64,000 bases of DNA from Delphinus delphis (Eukaryota > Chordata > Mammalia > Artiodactyla > Delphinidae), in the NCBI RefSeq assembly GCF_949987515.2, contig NC_082703.1, positions 12,486,680 to 12,550,679 on the forward strand, given 5' to 3'. Shown piece after piece: positions 21,913 to 34,372 of this stretch (positions are counted from its first letter, which is position 1; each line of letters opens with the position of its first letter). The position numbers and the translations under genes are program-made. Under the pieces are notes generated by a model, which did not search any database, was not told the origin of the DNA, and was given only the letters and a program-made list of their open reading frames with translations.

Positions 21913-22739
21913 GACCCAAGAGTTCAGTTTGCCAGAGAGCTGGAAGGCACCCTTCCCTAAACGTTTGGATCTGCAGGATCTGGGTCTATGTTCGACTGGC
22001 AAGAGTCTAAATTTGAGCAGCTGCTTTACACTTGGGCCTTCTTGCCTTCATGAGTAAAATGAGGGGTTTGGACCAAATGAGCTCTCAGATTTTTCTCCAT
22101 CTCTTGCCATTTTATGGTTTTATGGAACACATTCTTGGAGAGTATACAGATACAAGGATATGGTGTGTACGAACTTTTTGTCCCAGGAACAGCGGTGTAT
22201 TTTATAACTGTGATCCAAGTTGTTCCAAAAGTTCTGGGTAGTAAGCAGTGATGAAACAGTCCTGGTTTCCAATGAGCTATTTTTCTGATGGCCTCCAGTT
22301 TAACTTGTTGTTGTGGTTTAAAAATAAAAGTTGGAAGGGAGGTTGCAGTTCTTGGCTTTGATGAGAACTGTAGACACTCTCCATAAACAAAAGCAAACAT
22401 TCACATATTCCAAATTTCATATAAAATTTCAGCCATTCATTGATCCCTAGAGGTCTGTCCACGGAGCCAAGTTAGAAAACCCTTCAACTTGGTGACGGGT
22501 GTTAGAATTTATTCATCTCAGTTTCTATTTACCTCCATTTCTGCTCTGTGTATCAATTATAGGCCAGAAAACAATATTGTTTCAAGATGCACACTGTCAG
22601 GTGAGTCTTTAGAGATATTATTTTGTATATACAAATTAAACACTGCTGGTTGGGGGATAAATTACCACATTGTTACTGGGTAATATAAAAATAAGCATCA
22701 AAATACTTAAAAATCTTTAAGAATTTTGACTTTTGTCCC
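21913..22739. other. No gene recognised
   Basis: Frames up to 124 codons (22026-22400, minus) show no known domain. No repeat family identified by eye. Confidence 0.4.
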
Positions 22740-22925
22740 AATATCCCTTTTTGGGGGAATTTACCTTAAAGATAAACAATTATGGATATGGCTATAATTT
22801 TATTTCTTCTCTAAAATCTTGACAAATTGGAAGTAATATATATGTGTAAAAATAATAGATTGGTTAATGAAAGTACAGGGTCTTCATTTGAAAGAATATT
22901 ATGCAGTGATGAAAAGTCATACCAA
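22740..22925 (+). mobile_element. Ancient L1 fragment
   Basis: AAATTGGAAGTAATATATATG, GATTGGTTAATGAAAG and GAATATTATGCAGTGATGAAAA follow the order of the L1 ORF2 terminal region. Diverged and frame-broken. Confidence 0.45.
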
Positions 22926-23239
22926 AGTCTTTCATATTGCTCTCTTTGGGGTCCCTTTTGTTGGTGACTGGTGGGAAAGGGGGCAGAGGTGGAAGAACTG
23001 GAGAACATGTACACAGGGCTCTGGACTCCATAAACCTGCTTTAATAAGATGAGCTCCACTGTTCTGTGCTGTAAATATTGTGAGTGTGCATAAGATTTTA
23101 TTAGGAAAAAAGAAAGGATTTTGTAGCTTAAAAAGATTTTAAAAATACAAAGTAATAGAATATTTCATGATGTGGATAAAATGATATACTGATGTGGTAA
23201 AATGACATACTGATAAGTGAAAAGGCAGCTCTTAAAACA

Positions 23240-25650
23240 GCATTGTGAAATTCTAGCAAACTGAATTCAGCAGCATATCGAAAGAATTATACACCCTGAC
23301 CAAATGCAATTTATCCCTGGAATTCAAGGATGGTTCAACATACAAAAAATCAATCAATGTCATATAATACATTAACAAAATGAAGGGGAAAAACCTACAT
23401 GATCATCTCAATTGATGGAGAAAAAGCATTTGACAAAATTCAACATGCTATCCTGATAAAAACACTCCACCAACTAGGAATAAAGGGGAACTTTCTCAAC
23501 ATAATGAAGGCTATGTAGGAAAACCCCACAGCTAACATTATACTTAATGGTAAAAGACTGAAATCTTTTCCATGAATATTAGGAATAAACAAGGGTGCCT
23601 GCTTTCATCACTTCTTTTTTAACATAGTACTGGAAGTTTTAGCCAGAGCAATTAGGCAAGAAAAAGGAAAAAAGTATTCAAATTGGAAAGGAAGTAGTAA
23701 AATTATCTGTGATTGCAGATGATGTGATCTTACATGTAGAAAACCCTAAAGATTCCACCCAAAAAACCCTATTAGAGCTGATAAACAAATTCAGCGAAGT
23801 GGCAGGATACAAGGTCAACATAAAAATCAGTAGCATTTTTATATACTAGCAATGAACAATCTGAAAAGGAAGTTAAAAAAAACAATTTCATTTACAATAG
23901 TATCAAAAAGAATAAAATAGTTCAGAATAAATTTAACCATGGAGATGAAAGACTTATACACCGAAAACCACAAAATGTTGCTGAAAGAAATTAAAGACTT
24001 AAATAGAAAGACAGCCATTGTTCATGGGCTGGAAGACTTAATCTTGTTAAGATGACAATACTACCCAAAGCAGTCTACACATTCCCTATCAAAATTCAAT
24101 AGTTTTTTTTGCAGAGATAGAAAAGTTTATTCTAATATTCATACAGAATCTCAAGAGGGACCTTGAGTAGCCAAAACAATCTTAAAAAAGAACAAAGTTG
24201 GAGGACTCACACTTCCTGATTTCAAAGATTACTGCAGAGCTACCATAATCAAAACAGTGTGGTACTGGCATGAAGACAGACGTATAGATCAATGGACTAG
24301 AATAGAGAGTCCAGAAATGAGCCCTCACATCTATGGTTAATTGATTTTCAGCAGAGGTGTCAAGACCATTAAATGGGAAAAGGACAGTCTTTTCAACAAA
24401 TAGTGCTGCAAAACTGGCTATCCACATGCAAAAGGATGAAGTGGGACCTTATCTTATACCACGTACAAAAATTAACACAAAGTGGATCAAAGACATAAAC
24501 ACAAAAGCTAAAACTATAAAGCTCTTAGAAGAAAATATAAGGGAAAATCTTCATAATATTGGATTTGGCCAATATTTCTTGGATACAACATCAAAAGCAC
24601 AGGCAACAAAAGAAAAAATTAGATAAATTGGAGTTCAACAAAATTAAAAACTTTTGTACACTAAAGGACAATACCAAGAGAGTGAAAAGACAACAAACAG
24701 AGGGGGAAAAAATACTTGTAAATCATATATCTGCTAATGGATTGATATCCAGAATATATAAAGAACTCCTACAACTCAACAACAACAAAAACTAATAATT
24801 CAAAAATGGGCAAAGGGCTAGAATAGATATTTCTCCAAAAAAGATATTCAAATGGATAATTAGCACATGAAAAGATGCTAAACATCATTAGTCATTAGGG
24901 AAATGCAAATCAGTACCACAATGAGATACCATGCCACACCCATTAAAATGGTTAGTATCCAAAAAATGGAAAATAAGTGTTGGTGAGAATGTGAAGAAAT
25001 TGGAATCCTTGATTATTGCTGGCAGGAATGTAAAATGGTACAGCCACTATGGAAAACAGCCTGGCTGTTTCTCAAAAAGTTAAACATAGAGCTACCATTT
25101 AATCCATCAATTTTATTCCTAGGTATAAACCCAAAATAATTGAAAGCAGGGACTGAAACATATCTGTAAACCAGCATTATTCACAATAGCCCAAAGGTGG
25201 AAGCAACCAGTGTGTCCATCAACACATGAATGGGTGAACAAAATGTGCTGTATCCATGCAATGGAGAACAGTATCCAGCCTTAAAAAGGAATGAAATTCT
25301 GACACGTTACAACAACGGTTGATCCTTGAAAACATTATGGTAAGTGAAATAAGCCATACAGAAAAGGACAAATCTTGTATAATTCCACTTATATGAGGTA
25401 CCTAAAATAGGCAAATTCACAGAAATAGAAAGTAGAATAAATGTTACTAGGGTTTGGGGTAATGGAGGAATGCGGAGTTAGTGTTAATGGTCACAGAGCT
25501 TCTGTTTGGGATGATGCAAAAGTTCTGGAAATAGATAGTGGTGATAATTCCACAACATTGTGAATGGACTTAATGCCACTTTATTATATACTTAAGCATG
25601 GTTAAAATGGTAAATTTTCTGTTATATATATATATTTCAGCACAACAAAT
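23240..25650 (+). mobile_element. Ancient L1 (L1M-type), ORF2 half to 3' end
   Basis: About 2.4 kb of L1. It covers the reverse-transcriptase region (CATGATCATCTCAATTGATG near 23398, then GCAGATGATGTGATCTT near 23717, the YADD-type core region), the later ORF2 region, and a 3' UTR ending near TTATATATATATATTTCAGC. Frames are repeatedly broken; the longest remnants are about 80-90 codons at 24357-24795. Dead copy, older than the L1 at 3227-4056. Confidence 0.85.
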
Positions 25651-26399
25651 AAGCTTACAAAATAGCTTTGTGCAAAATAACTCTAAGTTTAAAAAATATG
25701 CCTGGAGAAAAGACTGGAACAATTTGGTACATCAAAATTTAAAATAATACTAATTTTTTCTGAAGGTCAAACTATAATGATTTTTTTTATGCTCTTTTCA
25801 TTATTTTCCTACTTGACCTCAATGAACCTTTCTGGCTCGGTGATCGCAATTTTTAAAATTATGAAATACATCATGTATAAAAAAGAATATGTGTATAAGG
25901 TGTAAAGATTAATTTTAAAATATCACCAGGTTTTCACTTATAGCTATGATGGAGTAGCAGGAACCAGACTACCTTAGACAAGTAAATACCTGGGGAGAAA
26001 ATATACGGGAAAAAAAACCAATCAAACCAGTTTTCAGGCATTGGACAACAGACAGTGCATGACAGTGATTGCTGAGAGAATGCAAAGTCCTAAAATTGCC
26101 TGCCTTATTACCTGGAGAGAATTTACAGGTCACAGCATAGAGTTGGACACAGCCTGGGTTGAGGAGACAGAATTGAGAATGTGGGGAGGCCAAGGCATCT
26201 GGAATGTTCAGAGGGGAGAGCTGAGTACTGTGAGGTTGCTCTGAGATTGGCAGATGGTTCTTCCTTAGGTTTCTCCTCTTTGCTAATCATGGGGAAACAC
26301 TACCTTAGTCTGGGGGCAGGATACGGGGGAGTTCTTTTCATTATTCTTGCAGCTTCTCCTCAAATTTGAAATTGTCTCAAAACCGAAAGTTTTTTTTTT

Positions 26400-26610
26400 T
26401 TTTTTTAAGTAAATTGATGGTAAATGGTATATCACGCTAACATTCAGCAAAAGAAAGCTGGAGTGTCAGTATTAATATCACACAAAGTAGACTTCAGGAC
26501 AAAGAATATTACCAGAGATAAAGAGTCTATTTTATAATAATAATAATGGGGTAGTTCAATAAGAGCATATAACTATCCTAATCATTTATGCACCTATAGA
26601 TATTTCAGTG
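26400..26610 (+). mobile_element. Ancient L1 ORF2 fragment
   Basis: AAAAGAAAGCTGGAGTGTCA, CACAAAGTAGACTTCAGGAC, AAAGAATATTACCAGAGATA and CATTTATGCACCTATAGA match an old L1 ORF2 segment between the endonuclease and RT regions. Preceding sequence 25960-26390 may be another old L1 part but is not certain. Confidence 0.7.
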
Positions 26611-27530
26611 GTTCCCAATATTCTTAGAGCATGTTTCTAGAGGGTACAGATGTTTTTAGATGACAAAATTCACATGAGCAATAAAAGGCCACTTTATTTT
26701 TCTGTAGGTGAATTTTGTGTCTCACTTGTCTCCATTCTCTCAGATGTCAAGAGACAGTACACTCAAGTCTGGATGTTTTTAGTCATTTGAGATTTAAACT
26801 GAGTCACTTTACAATTTCCCTTCGCTCCTCACCTCTACAGGGATGGTTCTAAGGTCTAGGGCGCTTGTGATATTGCCCTAAGGTTGATGTGATAGTGGCA
26901 GCTTAACCTTTGTCATGGGTCCACCCAGGCCCCTACTGAGGAGGAACATTGCCCAGCTGGTCTTGTTGTCAGCATCTATCTTCCTGGCATGCACTAAGCT
27001 GTCCATATCTTATCAGGTCTCTGATTGTTGGTCCACATACTCTACACCCTCATGGTCATGACCACGGGCCATTGGTGCTGGAGAAAAATTGAAGGGTTAC
27101 CTCTGACTTTCTCTGCCTAATCCTCCCATACTGGCTTCCAAGGTTCTAATAGAAAGTGGGACAAAAGACTTGTCTATTCTTAGATCACCACATATATATA
27201 TATGTGCATGCGTGTGTGTGTGTGTGTATATATATATGGGATTCTATTGTTGCTTGAGCATAAAACAGCAACCAGTTAAGAGATAAACAGCATCTTATTA
27301 TCTTGTTGCCTCTCTAACTCTTTCCCTCTCCTAGGAAATCCTCATCAGGCCTCCCAGAGGACAAGGCAGTCCAATTCTTTATCTGTTCTCTTTTCACTCT
27401 ATTGTTTATGACACAAATTTTATTATTCTTTCATGGTTTTGTTTTTGACACTGAAAAACCAAGCTTTTGGAACTAACACCTCCTTTGTCTCTCAAAATGC
27501 CTGTCATTTAAAATTTTGGGTTTCCAAATT
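26611..27530. other. No gene; (TA)(TG)(TA) microsatellite
   Basis: A compound CATATATATA..TGTGTGTGTG..TATATATA microsatellite lies at 27191-27237. The rest is unassigned. Confidence 0.5.
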
Positions 27531-27534
27531 CGGT

Positions 27535-28040
27535 CATTGATTTAGTTTCCTATGACTGCTATAACAAATGACCACATGCATAGTGGCTTAAAACAATACA
27601 CATGTATTATCTTACAGTTCTAGAGATCAGAAGTGCACCACGGTATCACTGGACTAAAGTCGAAGTGTTGGCAGGGCTGTGTTTCTTCTGGAGGCTCTAG
27701 GGGAGAATCCCTTTCCTGTCTTTTGCAGCTTCTGGAAGCCACCCACACTCCTTGGCTTGTGGCCCCTTCCTCCATCTCCAAAGCCAGCGGCATGGAGCTG
27801 AGCCCTGCTCACACTGCCATCTCTCTGGTTCTCTTTTGCCTCCCTCTTCCACTTGTACGTATCCTTGTGATTACATTGGGCCCACCAGGATAATCTCCTG
27901 ATTCCAAGATCAACTCATCATAAACTTAATTCCATCTGTAACTTTACTTCCCCTTTGCTGTGTAATCTAACATGTTCACAAATTCCAGGAATTGGGATGT
28001 GGACATCTCTGGGCGGGGCCATAATTCTGCCCACAGTCAC
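27535..28040 (-). mobile_element. MaLR LTR (MLT1-type)
   Basis: On the plus strand it starts TTTCCTATGACTGCTATAAC and carries GTGGCTTAAAACAATACACA, TTACAGTTCTAGAGATCAGA, GCTCTAGGGGAGAATCC and ATTGGGCCCACCAGGATAAT, then ends CATAATTCTGCCCACA. This is the reverse of an MLT1-type LTR. No internal region. The 86-codon frame inside it is not a gene. Confidence 0.85.
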
Positions 28041-28164
28041 GCCTGGCGTCAGCCAATTAGCACAATCCATTCCCCTTACTACAGTCACAGGCAAATAGCC
28101 GAATCCAGTCCAATCATGTCAGCTCTAGCCGGAAATGCTGGGACAGAAGGACTCTCCCTCTTCT

Positions 28165-28660
28165 CTAGATCTGACCTGTCCAGTGCAGGAGCCAATAGGC
28201 ACATGAGACTATTGAGCACTTGAAATGTGGCTACTGTGACTTAAGATGTTCTGCAAGCATAAAACACACTGAATTTTGAAGACTTAGTACAAAAAAATGA
28301 ATGCAGAATAGGTTATTAAGTTTTAAATGATTACACATTGAGATAATGTTATGCATATATTGGGTTAAATAGAGTATGTTGCTAGAATTAACTTCATCTT
28401 TTTCTTCTATTTTTTTAAATTAAAAAAAAAATTATTTATTTGGCTGCACCGGGTCTTAGTTGCGGCATGCATGCGGGATCTAGTTCCCTGACCAGAGATC
28501 AAACCCAGGCCCCCTGCATTGGGACCACAGGGACTTAACCGCTGGACCACCAGAGAAGTTCCACCCTTTTCTTCTTGCTTTTTAAAAATGTCACTACTAG
28601 CAAATTTTCAATCACACATAGGGCTTGCATTATATTTCTACTGGGCAGTGCTGTTCTAGA
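28165..28660 (+). mobile_element. hAT-like DNA transposon relic with nested SINE
   Basis: ATTGAGCACTTGAAATGTGGCTAC is a signature of old MER-type hAT elements. Ends near GTCCAGTGCAGG (28178) and GGGCAGTGCTGTTCTAG (28644) are roughly inverted. The SINE at 28412-28563 splits it. No transposase frame. Confidence 0.55.
28412..28563 (-). mobile_element. CHR-type SINE, older short form
   Basis: Minus-strand copy with the GACCAGAGATCAAACCC stretch and a GACCACCAGAGAAGTTCC end. Flanks CTTTTTCTTCT and CCTTTTCTTCT form an imperfect TSD. Confidence 0.88.
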
Positions 28661-29372
28661 TGGTGCAGGGAATAGGTATGAAGCCTGGAATCACTGTAGC
28701 AATTTGTGCCAGAAAGTGGGGAGTCAGCCTTGAATGAAGCTGAAACTGATGAAGACAGAACAGAGAGGAAGAAATCAGCTCCTTGATGATATCATTGAGC
28801 CACTGGTTCAAATAACCTAGACGTTTCCAACCATAATCTTTCCAGTCTAACATCCTCCCAGACTTGGTGTCCCCTCTTCTTCTTCCCCAGGCAGCATCTC
28901 CTCCCTTTAGTCTCAAATAGAATGTCTAAATACATCTTTGAGCAATAACAAACTTTTTTTTTTTAAGTAGTGCTTTCTAAAATGTTAAAAGTAGCACTCA
29001 TTCATTGTAGAGAGTTTGGTCAACACAGTAAAGTAAGAAGACAACATCCCTGACCTTACCGCTCAGAGATTGCCTCTGCTAATGTTTATTCTTCCTAAGT
29101 CAAGCAAATGTTCAATTCTGGAACGTGTAACTCAAATGGTGTTTAAGTCAGAAAAGATAACAATCATGACATCACCCAGTGACCAGCATCCAGAATGTGT
29201 CTGCTTGCAAGGTGGAGCTGCAGAGAGGAGTGATTTCCCACTTCTGGCACCTTCTCCTTTTCATGGTGCCTCTCTTCATCTCCAAGACTTCTGAGGATTT
29301 GTGGTCTCTCTCCTCAAACCATGTCATTGCCAACTCATCCTCATGGTACACAGCTGCCACCTCCTCGAAGAT
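28661..29372. other. No gene recognised
   Basis: Unique-looking sequence. Its right end belongs to an unassigned stretch that continues after the SINE (29690-29960). Confidence 0.4.
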
Positions 29373-29388
29373 AAAGCTCTGAGGGTCC

Positions 29389-29689
29389 TCGGGGCTTCCC
29401 TGGTGGCGCAGTGGTTGAGAATCTGCCTGCCAATGCAGGGGACACGGGTTCGAGCCCTGGTCCGGGAAGATCCCACGTGCGGAGGAACAACTAAGCCCGA
29501 GCATCACAACTACTGAGCCTGAGCTCTAGAGCCTGCAAGCCACAACTACTGAGCCCGCACGCTACAATTATTGAAGCCCGTGCGCCTAGAGCCCGTGCTC
29601 CGCAACAAGAGAAGCCACCATCGCAATGAGAAGCCCACGCACCACAACGAAGACCCAATGCAGACAAAAATAAAAAAAATTTAAAAAAA
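29389..29689 (+). mobile_element. CHR-type SINE, long form
   Basis: The head GGGGCTTCCCTGGTGGCGC, three CACAACTACTGA-type units and an A-rich tail are seen. The TSD AAGCTCTGARGGTCC lies at about 29374-29388 and 29690-29704. It interrupts a minus-strand stretch that is otherwise open on both sides. Confidence 0.95.
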
Positions 29690-29704
29690 AAGCTCTGAAG
29701 GTCC

Positions 29705-30417
29705 CCTTGTCCTTCTGCCTTTCCTTGGCCGTTCAACCCTTTCAGGCCTGTTCTGCGACTCTCATCATGTAGAATTCCATTCGTTGCTACGGGACACGGC
29801 AAGTTCACCACCAGCATCAGCAGCTGAAGCTTCTCTGTAAACCTACTGTTATTGATGCCTCCTTCTATTCCAATGGCCGTAAAGCTGCGTCTGCTTGCAC
29901 CTAAGCAAAGTTTAGGATGCCTTAGAAAATTGTAGCTGATTTTTCAAAATTGGAATAAAGTTTGCCAGTAATACAGAAATCCCATAGGCATAGTGTGAGA
30001 ATCTCACAATAACAGAGACAGCATGAAGCTGAAAGCAAAATGCCCACTGGAGCCGCCTCCCGCTGTGTGCTCTTGCTTATAAGAGTTGTCCAAGCCCAGA
30101 AAGCTTCGTGTCTCCAACATAATGCAAAATTCTCTGTGTCTCTAAAATTGTATTATGCACCAGATTAACATTCACCCAGTTTACCAGATTTTCTAGAGTG
30201 GCTTTTTTATGTGGGTGAGGGCAGGGTGAATCACAGATCTGAAATAAGGATAATCTAGGACGTTTCTGTTCAATTGCATGCTACTTTTTACTAAACATTT
30301 TGAGTTACTTTTTAACAACTCAGAGGTTATTTCATTCAGAAATCAATTTAAAACTAAAATTATTCAAAGACTTTAGAAAGACTCTATATTACTTAAATAA
30401 AGGCAGTATTAGAAGTT
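29705..30417. other. No gene recognised
   Basis: Sequence after the SINE, including the GGAATAAAGTTTGCCAGTAA stretch near 29951. No family or exon can be assigned. Confidence 0.4.
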
Positions 30418-30427
30418 GTTAGAAGTG

Positions 30428-30585
30428 GGACTTCCCTGACGGTCCAGTGGTTAGGACTCAGTGCTTTCACTGCCGTGGGTCCGGGTTTGATCCCTGGTCG
30501 GGGAACTAAGATCCTGCAAGCCACACGGCGTGGCCAAAAACAAAAAAGAAATTAAAAAATAATAATAATATATTTAAAAAAAGAA
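30428..30585 (+). mobile_element. CHR-type SINE, older short form
   Basis: The head GGACTTCCCTGACGGTCC, GATCCCTGGTCGGGGAAC and GGCGTGGCCAAAAACAAAAA are visible. The TSD GTTAGAAGTG is at 30418-30427 and 30586-30595. Confidence 0.93.
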
Positions 30586-30595
30586 GTTAGAAGTG

Positions 30596-31065
30596 AGATT
30601 TTTGCCAGTGTTTGATTGTATCATGGCCAGGAACATAGGACTACCTCAGTCCTGTGGCCCACACCTCCACGGGGTTATATGCAGGGAAGAATAGTTAATG
30701 GGAAACAAAGCCCAACTTGGTAATAGTTGGCCAAGCCCTCCTCCCCCCACATGTGGTTGCCTTGCGGGAAATGCAATGGGGACTGTGGCTGAGGCCAGAG
30801 ACCACAGTGGGACTTCCTGCTCTCTGCCCTCTTGAATCCAGGAAGGCTGTCTGCAGAGCAACCTCAAGGTAGTTGACCCACCCCACTGCAGGCAGAGAGG
30901 AGAAGAACAGAGACGTGGCCAGGCTTGACTGCTCAGAGGAACTGACCTTGACCCTTTCTGCTTATTATCTTAGGATGCAGAGGCAGAAAGGGCATAAAGC
31001 TGCCTGGAAGATAAATCCCTGCAAGGGGTGCTCACTGCAAGGCAGCAGAAAGGGTGAAGGGGGCC
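30596..31065. other. No gene recognised
   Basis: Short frames on both strands; no repeat or exon identified. Confidence 0.4.
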
Positions 31066-31158
31066 ACCACGGTACTGCCTTTGATCCTCACAAGTACCCC
31101 ATGATAGAGAAAGTCCCAGTTAGAGGTGAAGAAACTGAAACACAGAGAGGTTAAGTAG
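31066..31158 (-). repeat. MIR relic
   Basis: GATCCTCACAAGTACCCCATGA and GAGGTGAAGAAACTGAAACA followed by GAGAGGTTAAGTAG is the minus-strand MIR core. Confidence 0.7.
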
Positions 31159-31159
31159 T

Positions 31160-31290
31160 GTGATTGTTAATTTTACGTGTGAACCTGACTGGGCTAAGGC
31201 ATGAAGAGAGAGCAGGTAAACCATGATTTCTGGGTGTGTCTATGAGGATGGTTTCCCATCAACCGATGGGGATGAAAGGAATAAGGCTGA
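31160..31290 (+). mobile_element. ERVL LTR fragment (MLT2B-like)
   Basis: TGATTGTTAATTTTACGTGT, CTGACTGGGCTAAGG and TTTCTGGGTGTGTCTATGAG match the start of an MLT2B-type LTR. The 3' half is lost or unrecognisable. Confidence 0.65.
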
Positions 31291-31440
31291 GGATGAGCTA
31301 AGTAGAAAGAAAGGTACCAGCATAGCATCTTATAAGGGAAACTTACACTACATGCAGAGACATAAGTCCATTGAGAAACCAATGATTCCTCTGTATGTGT
31401 TTGGGGAGGGAAAATGAATTCAATTAAAAACATCTGCTCC

Positions 31441-31801
31441 AGGCTTCCCTGGTGGCACAGTGGTTAAGAATCCGCCTGACAATGCAGGGGACACGGGTTC
31501 GAGCCCTGGTTCAGGAAGAGCTCACATGCCGCGGAGCAACTAAACCCCTGCACCACAACTACTGAGCCTGCGCTCTAGAGCCCGAGACCCACAACTACTG
31601 AGTCCGCGTGCCACAACTACTGAAGCCTGCGCACCTAGAGGCCGTGCTCCGCAACAACAGAATCCACTGCAGTGAGAAGCCCGCGCACCTCAATGAAGAG
31701 TAGCCTCCGCTCACTGCAACTAGAGAAAGCCCGCACAGCAACGAAGACCCAACGCCATATATAAATAAATAAATAAAAATAAAGTTCCCTTTAAAAAAAA
31801 G
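31441..31801 (+). mobile_element. CHR-type SINE, long form
   Basis: The head AGGCTTCCCTGGTGGCAC, several CACAACTACTGA units, and a tail with (AAAT)n are clear. Flanks AAAAACATCTGCTCC and AAAAAATCTGCTCC form the TSD. Confidence 0.94.
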
Positions 31802-31815
31802 AAAAAATCTGCTCC

Positions 31816-33400
31816 TTTCTTCTGATGAGACTATGGAGGAAGAAAAGCAGGAAGCTTTCTGAGTAGGTGTATATAGGAACAACTTGTGACGTGTTATGCA
31901 ATGGAACCTCTAGCCAAGTACCATGGGGACATTATGCCTCTGGTGAGGGGATGCCAACACACTATTAGTTTGGAATTCCAAGTGTGACAGCAAGTTAGTT
32001 GTTCCCTCTGCCTATCCGTGGTCCTGTTTCTACCTGGCAGCAACCAGGATGCCCAGAGAACTCTAGTCATTTCAACGAAAGCCTCAAGCCGCTTCATTCC
32101 TTTAAGGGTAGCGACTTTGGAAATTCAGTTTTTCGGTTGTTTCCCCTCTGCTTTTGAGATGACACGAGATGTATATTTCCTTCCCAGCTGTAAAGCGTGT
32201 ATCTCCAAAAGATCCCTAATTGGTGCTCCTAGCAGGAGGAGCTGTAGTATCTGGGAAGCTCCATGGGAGAATTATGAAATGGGATGTTAGGTAAGACCTT
32301 TCCTGTCAGACTGGAATTGTGGCTAAGGCTGAAAGCTGAGGACAGGAGGAGCTGATACTGAGAGAATTAGCCGACAACTGGGACCAGACAGAGTCCCCGG
32401 GAGTTTAGAAGAAGCGGCAGAACGGGCTCTACTGCCTTCACCGTCCTGCTCCGAGAGATTCTATCTGAGAAAACTGGGGAGGGGTCAGGGTTCAGATGAG
32501 TGATGATTCTCTCCCCACCCTCCAAGGGAAGGAGATGCTTGCATTCTGTGAACCCAAGCAAAGAGAGGGTACCTCCTACAGCACCATTTACAGGCAATGA
32601 GGATGCCTGTGAGAAGCCCTGCTCTGGGCATCTCATTTCCCTGCTGGATACCAGCTTAGATGGCAGACTTGCTGGCCACTTGTGTTCTGGTGTGAGCAGC
32701 GACAAGAAAGTTGGAAAGAGATGGCTGTACTCGGGGGAGGTGTGGCAGCTGCAGGTCCACGCTGGGAGGTGGCACTGCTGCCATCCACAGAGCCATCCGT
32801 TTTGTGATAGGGCAGCTTTGCAGTGTCAACCTGGCAGAGCTGAACTAGATTTCCAGCCATTCCCTCTCTTATGTATTTCTGGCGAGGAGTGGCCACAAGA
32901 GGCATTTGCAGAAGCCTTGGAAGATGGAGGTGGAGTAGTAGCCATGACTATTCTCAGAAGGTCCAGATAGGTCAGGCCCTGTGACAACTCACGCTGGTAT
33001 TCGCGGATCCAATGGCTCTGCTACTGGTGTGGGAAGCAAACAAGCTGAAGCTCCAGCTCTGTGGGGTCTCTTCCTCCAGCTCTTCCACACCCTCTCCTGC
33101 AGGTCACAGCGGCAATGGAGGTGGGGAGGGGCTGACGTGCACTCCAGTGAGAGGCAGAGGTCGGCTGCCTCCCTGTCTCCCAGTTTGCGTGCATCTTACC
33201 TTCCCCATCCCCTACCCTGTGACTTTGCGCTTGGCCCCAAATCCAGGAGGAACAGCTGGACTGAGACTGTTTTGCGAGTTCTCTCAGTCGACTTAAATCC
33301 CTCATTCTACTTCATTCCTAGTGGTTCTGCTTCTCTACGCTAGCACTGATACATCTGGTTTCTTCTCAATACCAGTCATACGTCCAGATTATGGGGAGAA
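31816..33400. other. No gene recognised
   Basis: A 1.6-kb stretch without a clear repeat. The 156-codon frame at 32500-32970 and the frames at 32981-33343 lack known domains and overlap minus-strand frames of similar size. A low-repeat interval, so a candidate for conservation testing, but no exon can be supported from sequence alone. Confidence 0.45.
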
Positions 33401-33404
33401 ACTT

Positions 33405-33545
33405 GGTACAATAAAAAGAGCACAGTTCTGGGAGTCAGATACATCTTCCAATTTCATCTTTTCAATCGACTTGCTGTGTGACTTTGGTTACGTCACTTAA
33501 CGCTCTGAGTCTCAGTTTCATCACTGGTTTAAATAAGGGGGGTTT
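33405..33545 (+). repeat. MIR relic, split by SINE
   Basis: AAAAAGAGCACAGTTCTGGGAGTCAGA, CTTGCTGTGTGACTTTGG and CTCAGTTTCATCACTGG give the MIR core order. It resumes after the SINE at about 33940-33985. Confidence 0.85.
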
Positions 33546-33547
33546 GG

Positions 33548-33934
33548 GGGCTGCCCTGGTGGCACAGTGGTTTAGAATCCACCTGCCGATGCAGGGGACA
33601 CGCGTTCGAGCCCTGGTCCGGGAAGATCCCACATGCCACAGAGCAACTGAGCCCATGCGCCACAACTACTGAGCCGGCGCTTTAGAGCCCGCGTGCCACA
33701 ACTACTGAAGCCTGTGCACCACAACTACTGAAGCCCGCATGCCTACAGCCTGTGCTCCGCAACGGGAGAAGCCGCTGCAATGAGAAGCCCACGCACCACA
33801 ACGAAGAGTGGCCCCCACTCACTGCAACTGGAGAAAGGCCACACGCAGCAACGAAGACTCAACAAGCCAAAAATAAATATAAATAAAATAAATAAATTAA
33901 AATGTATACATTTTAAAAATAATAATAAATAAAT
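33548..33934 (+). mobile_element. CHR-type SINE, long form, in MIR
   Basis: The head is GGGCTGCCCTGGTGGCAC, with four or more CAACTACTGA units and an (AATA)n tail. The TSD AAATAAGGGGGTTTGG lies before it (near 33531-33547) and at 33935-33950. Confidence 0.94.
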
Positions 33935-33984
33935 AAATAAGGGGGTTTGGAATAGGTGGTCTCTAAAGATGTTCCCAACTTTAA

Positions 33985-34372
33985 ACATATAAGCAAACAT
34001 ATAACATTAAATTTGTGATTACCAGAGGCGGGGGAGGGGAAGAGGGAGAATTGGATGCAGGTGGTCAGAAGGTACAAACTTCCAGTTAGAAGATAAGTAC
34101 TAGGGATGTAAAGTACAACATGATAACTATAATTAACACTGCTGGATGTTATATACGAATGTTAAGAGAGTAAATCCTAAGAGTTCCATCAGAAGGAAAA
34201 AAGTGTGTTTCTATTCCTTTAATTTTGTATTTATACGAGATGACGGATGTTCACTACACTTACTGTGATAATCATTTCATGATGTACGAAGTCAAATCAT
34301 TATGCTGTACACCTTAAACTTATACAGTGCTCTATGTCAATTACACCTCAATAAAACTGGAAGAAAAAAGAT
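33985..34372 (+). mobile_element. L1 3' end
   Basis: TTTGTGATTACCAGAGGCGG, GGTACAAACTTCCAGTTAG, AGTACTAGGGATGTAA, TTATGCTGTACACCTTAAAC and CAATAAAACTGGAAG give the same L1 3' end as at 14411-14794. No TSD could be fixed. Confidence 0.9.

Noticed and set aside
32500..32970. 156-codon plus-strand open frame
   Set aside because: No recognisable family, and similar-sized frames overlap on the other strand. It is in a moderately GC-rich stretch where stops are rarer by chance.
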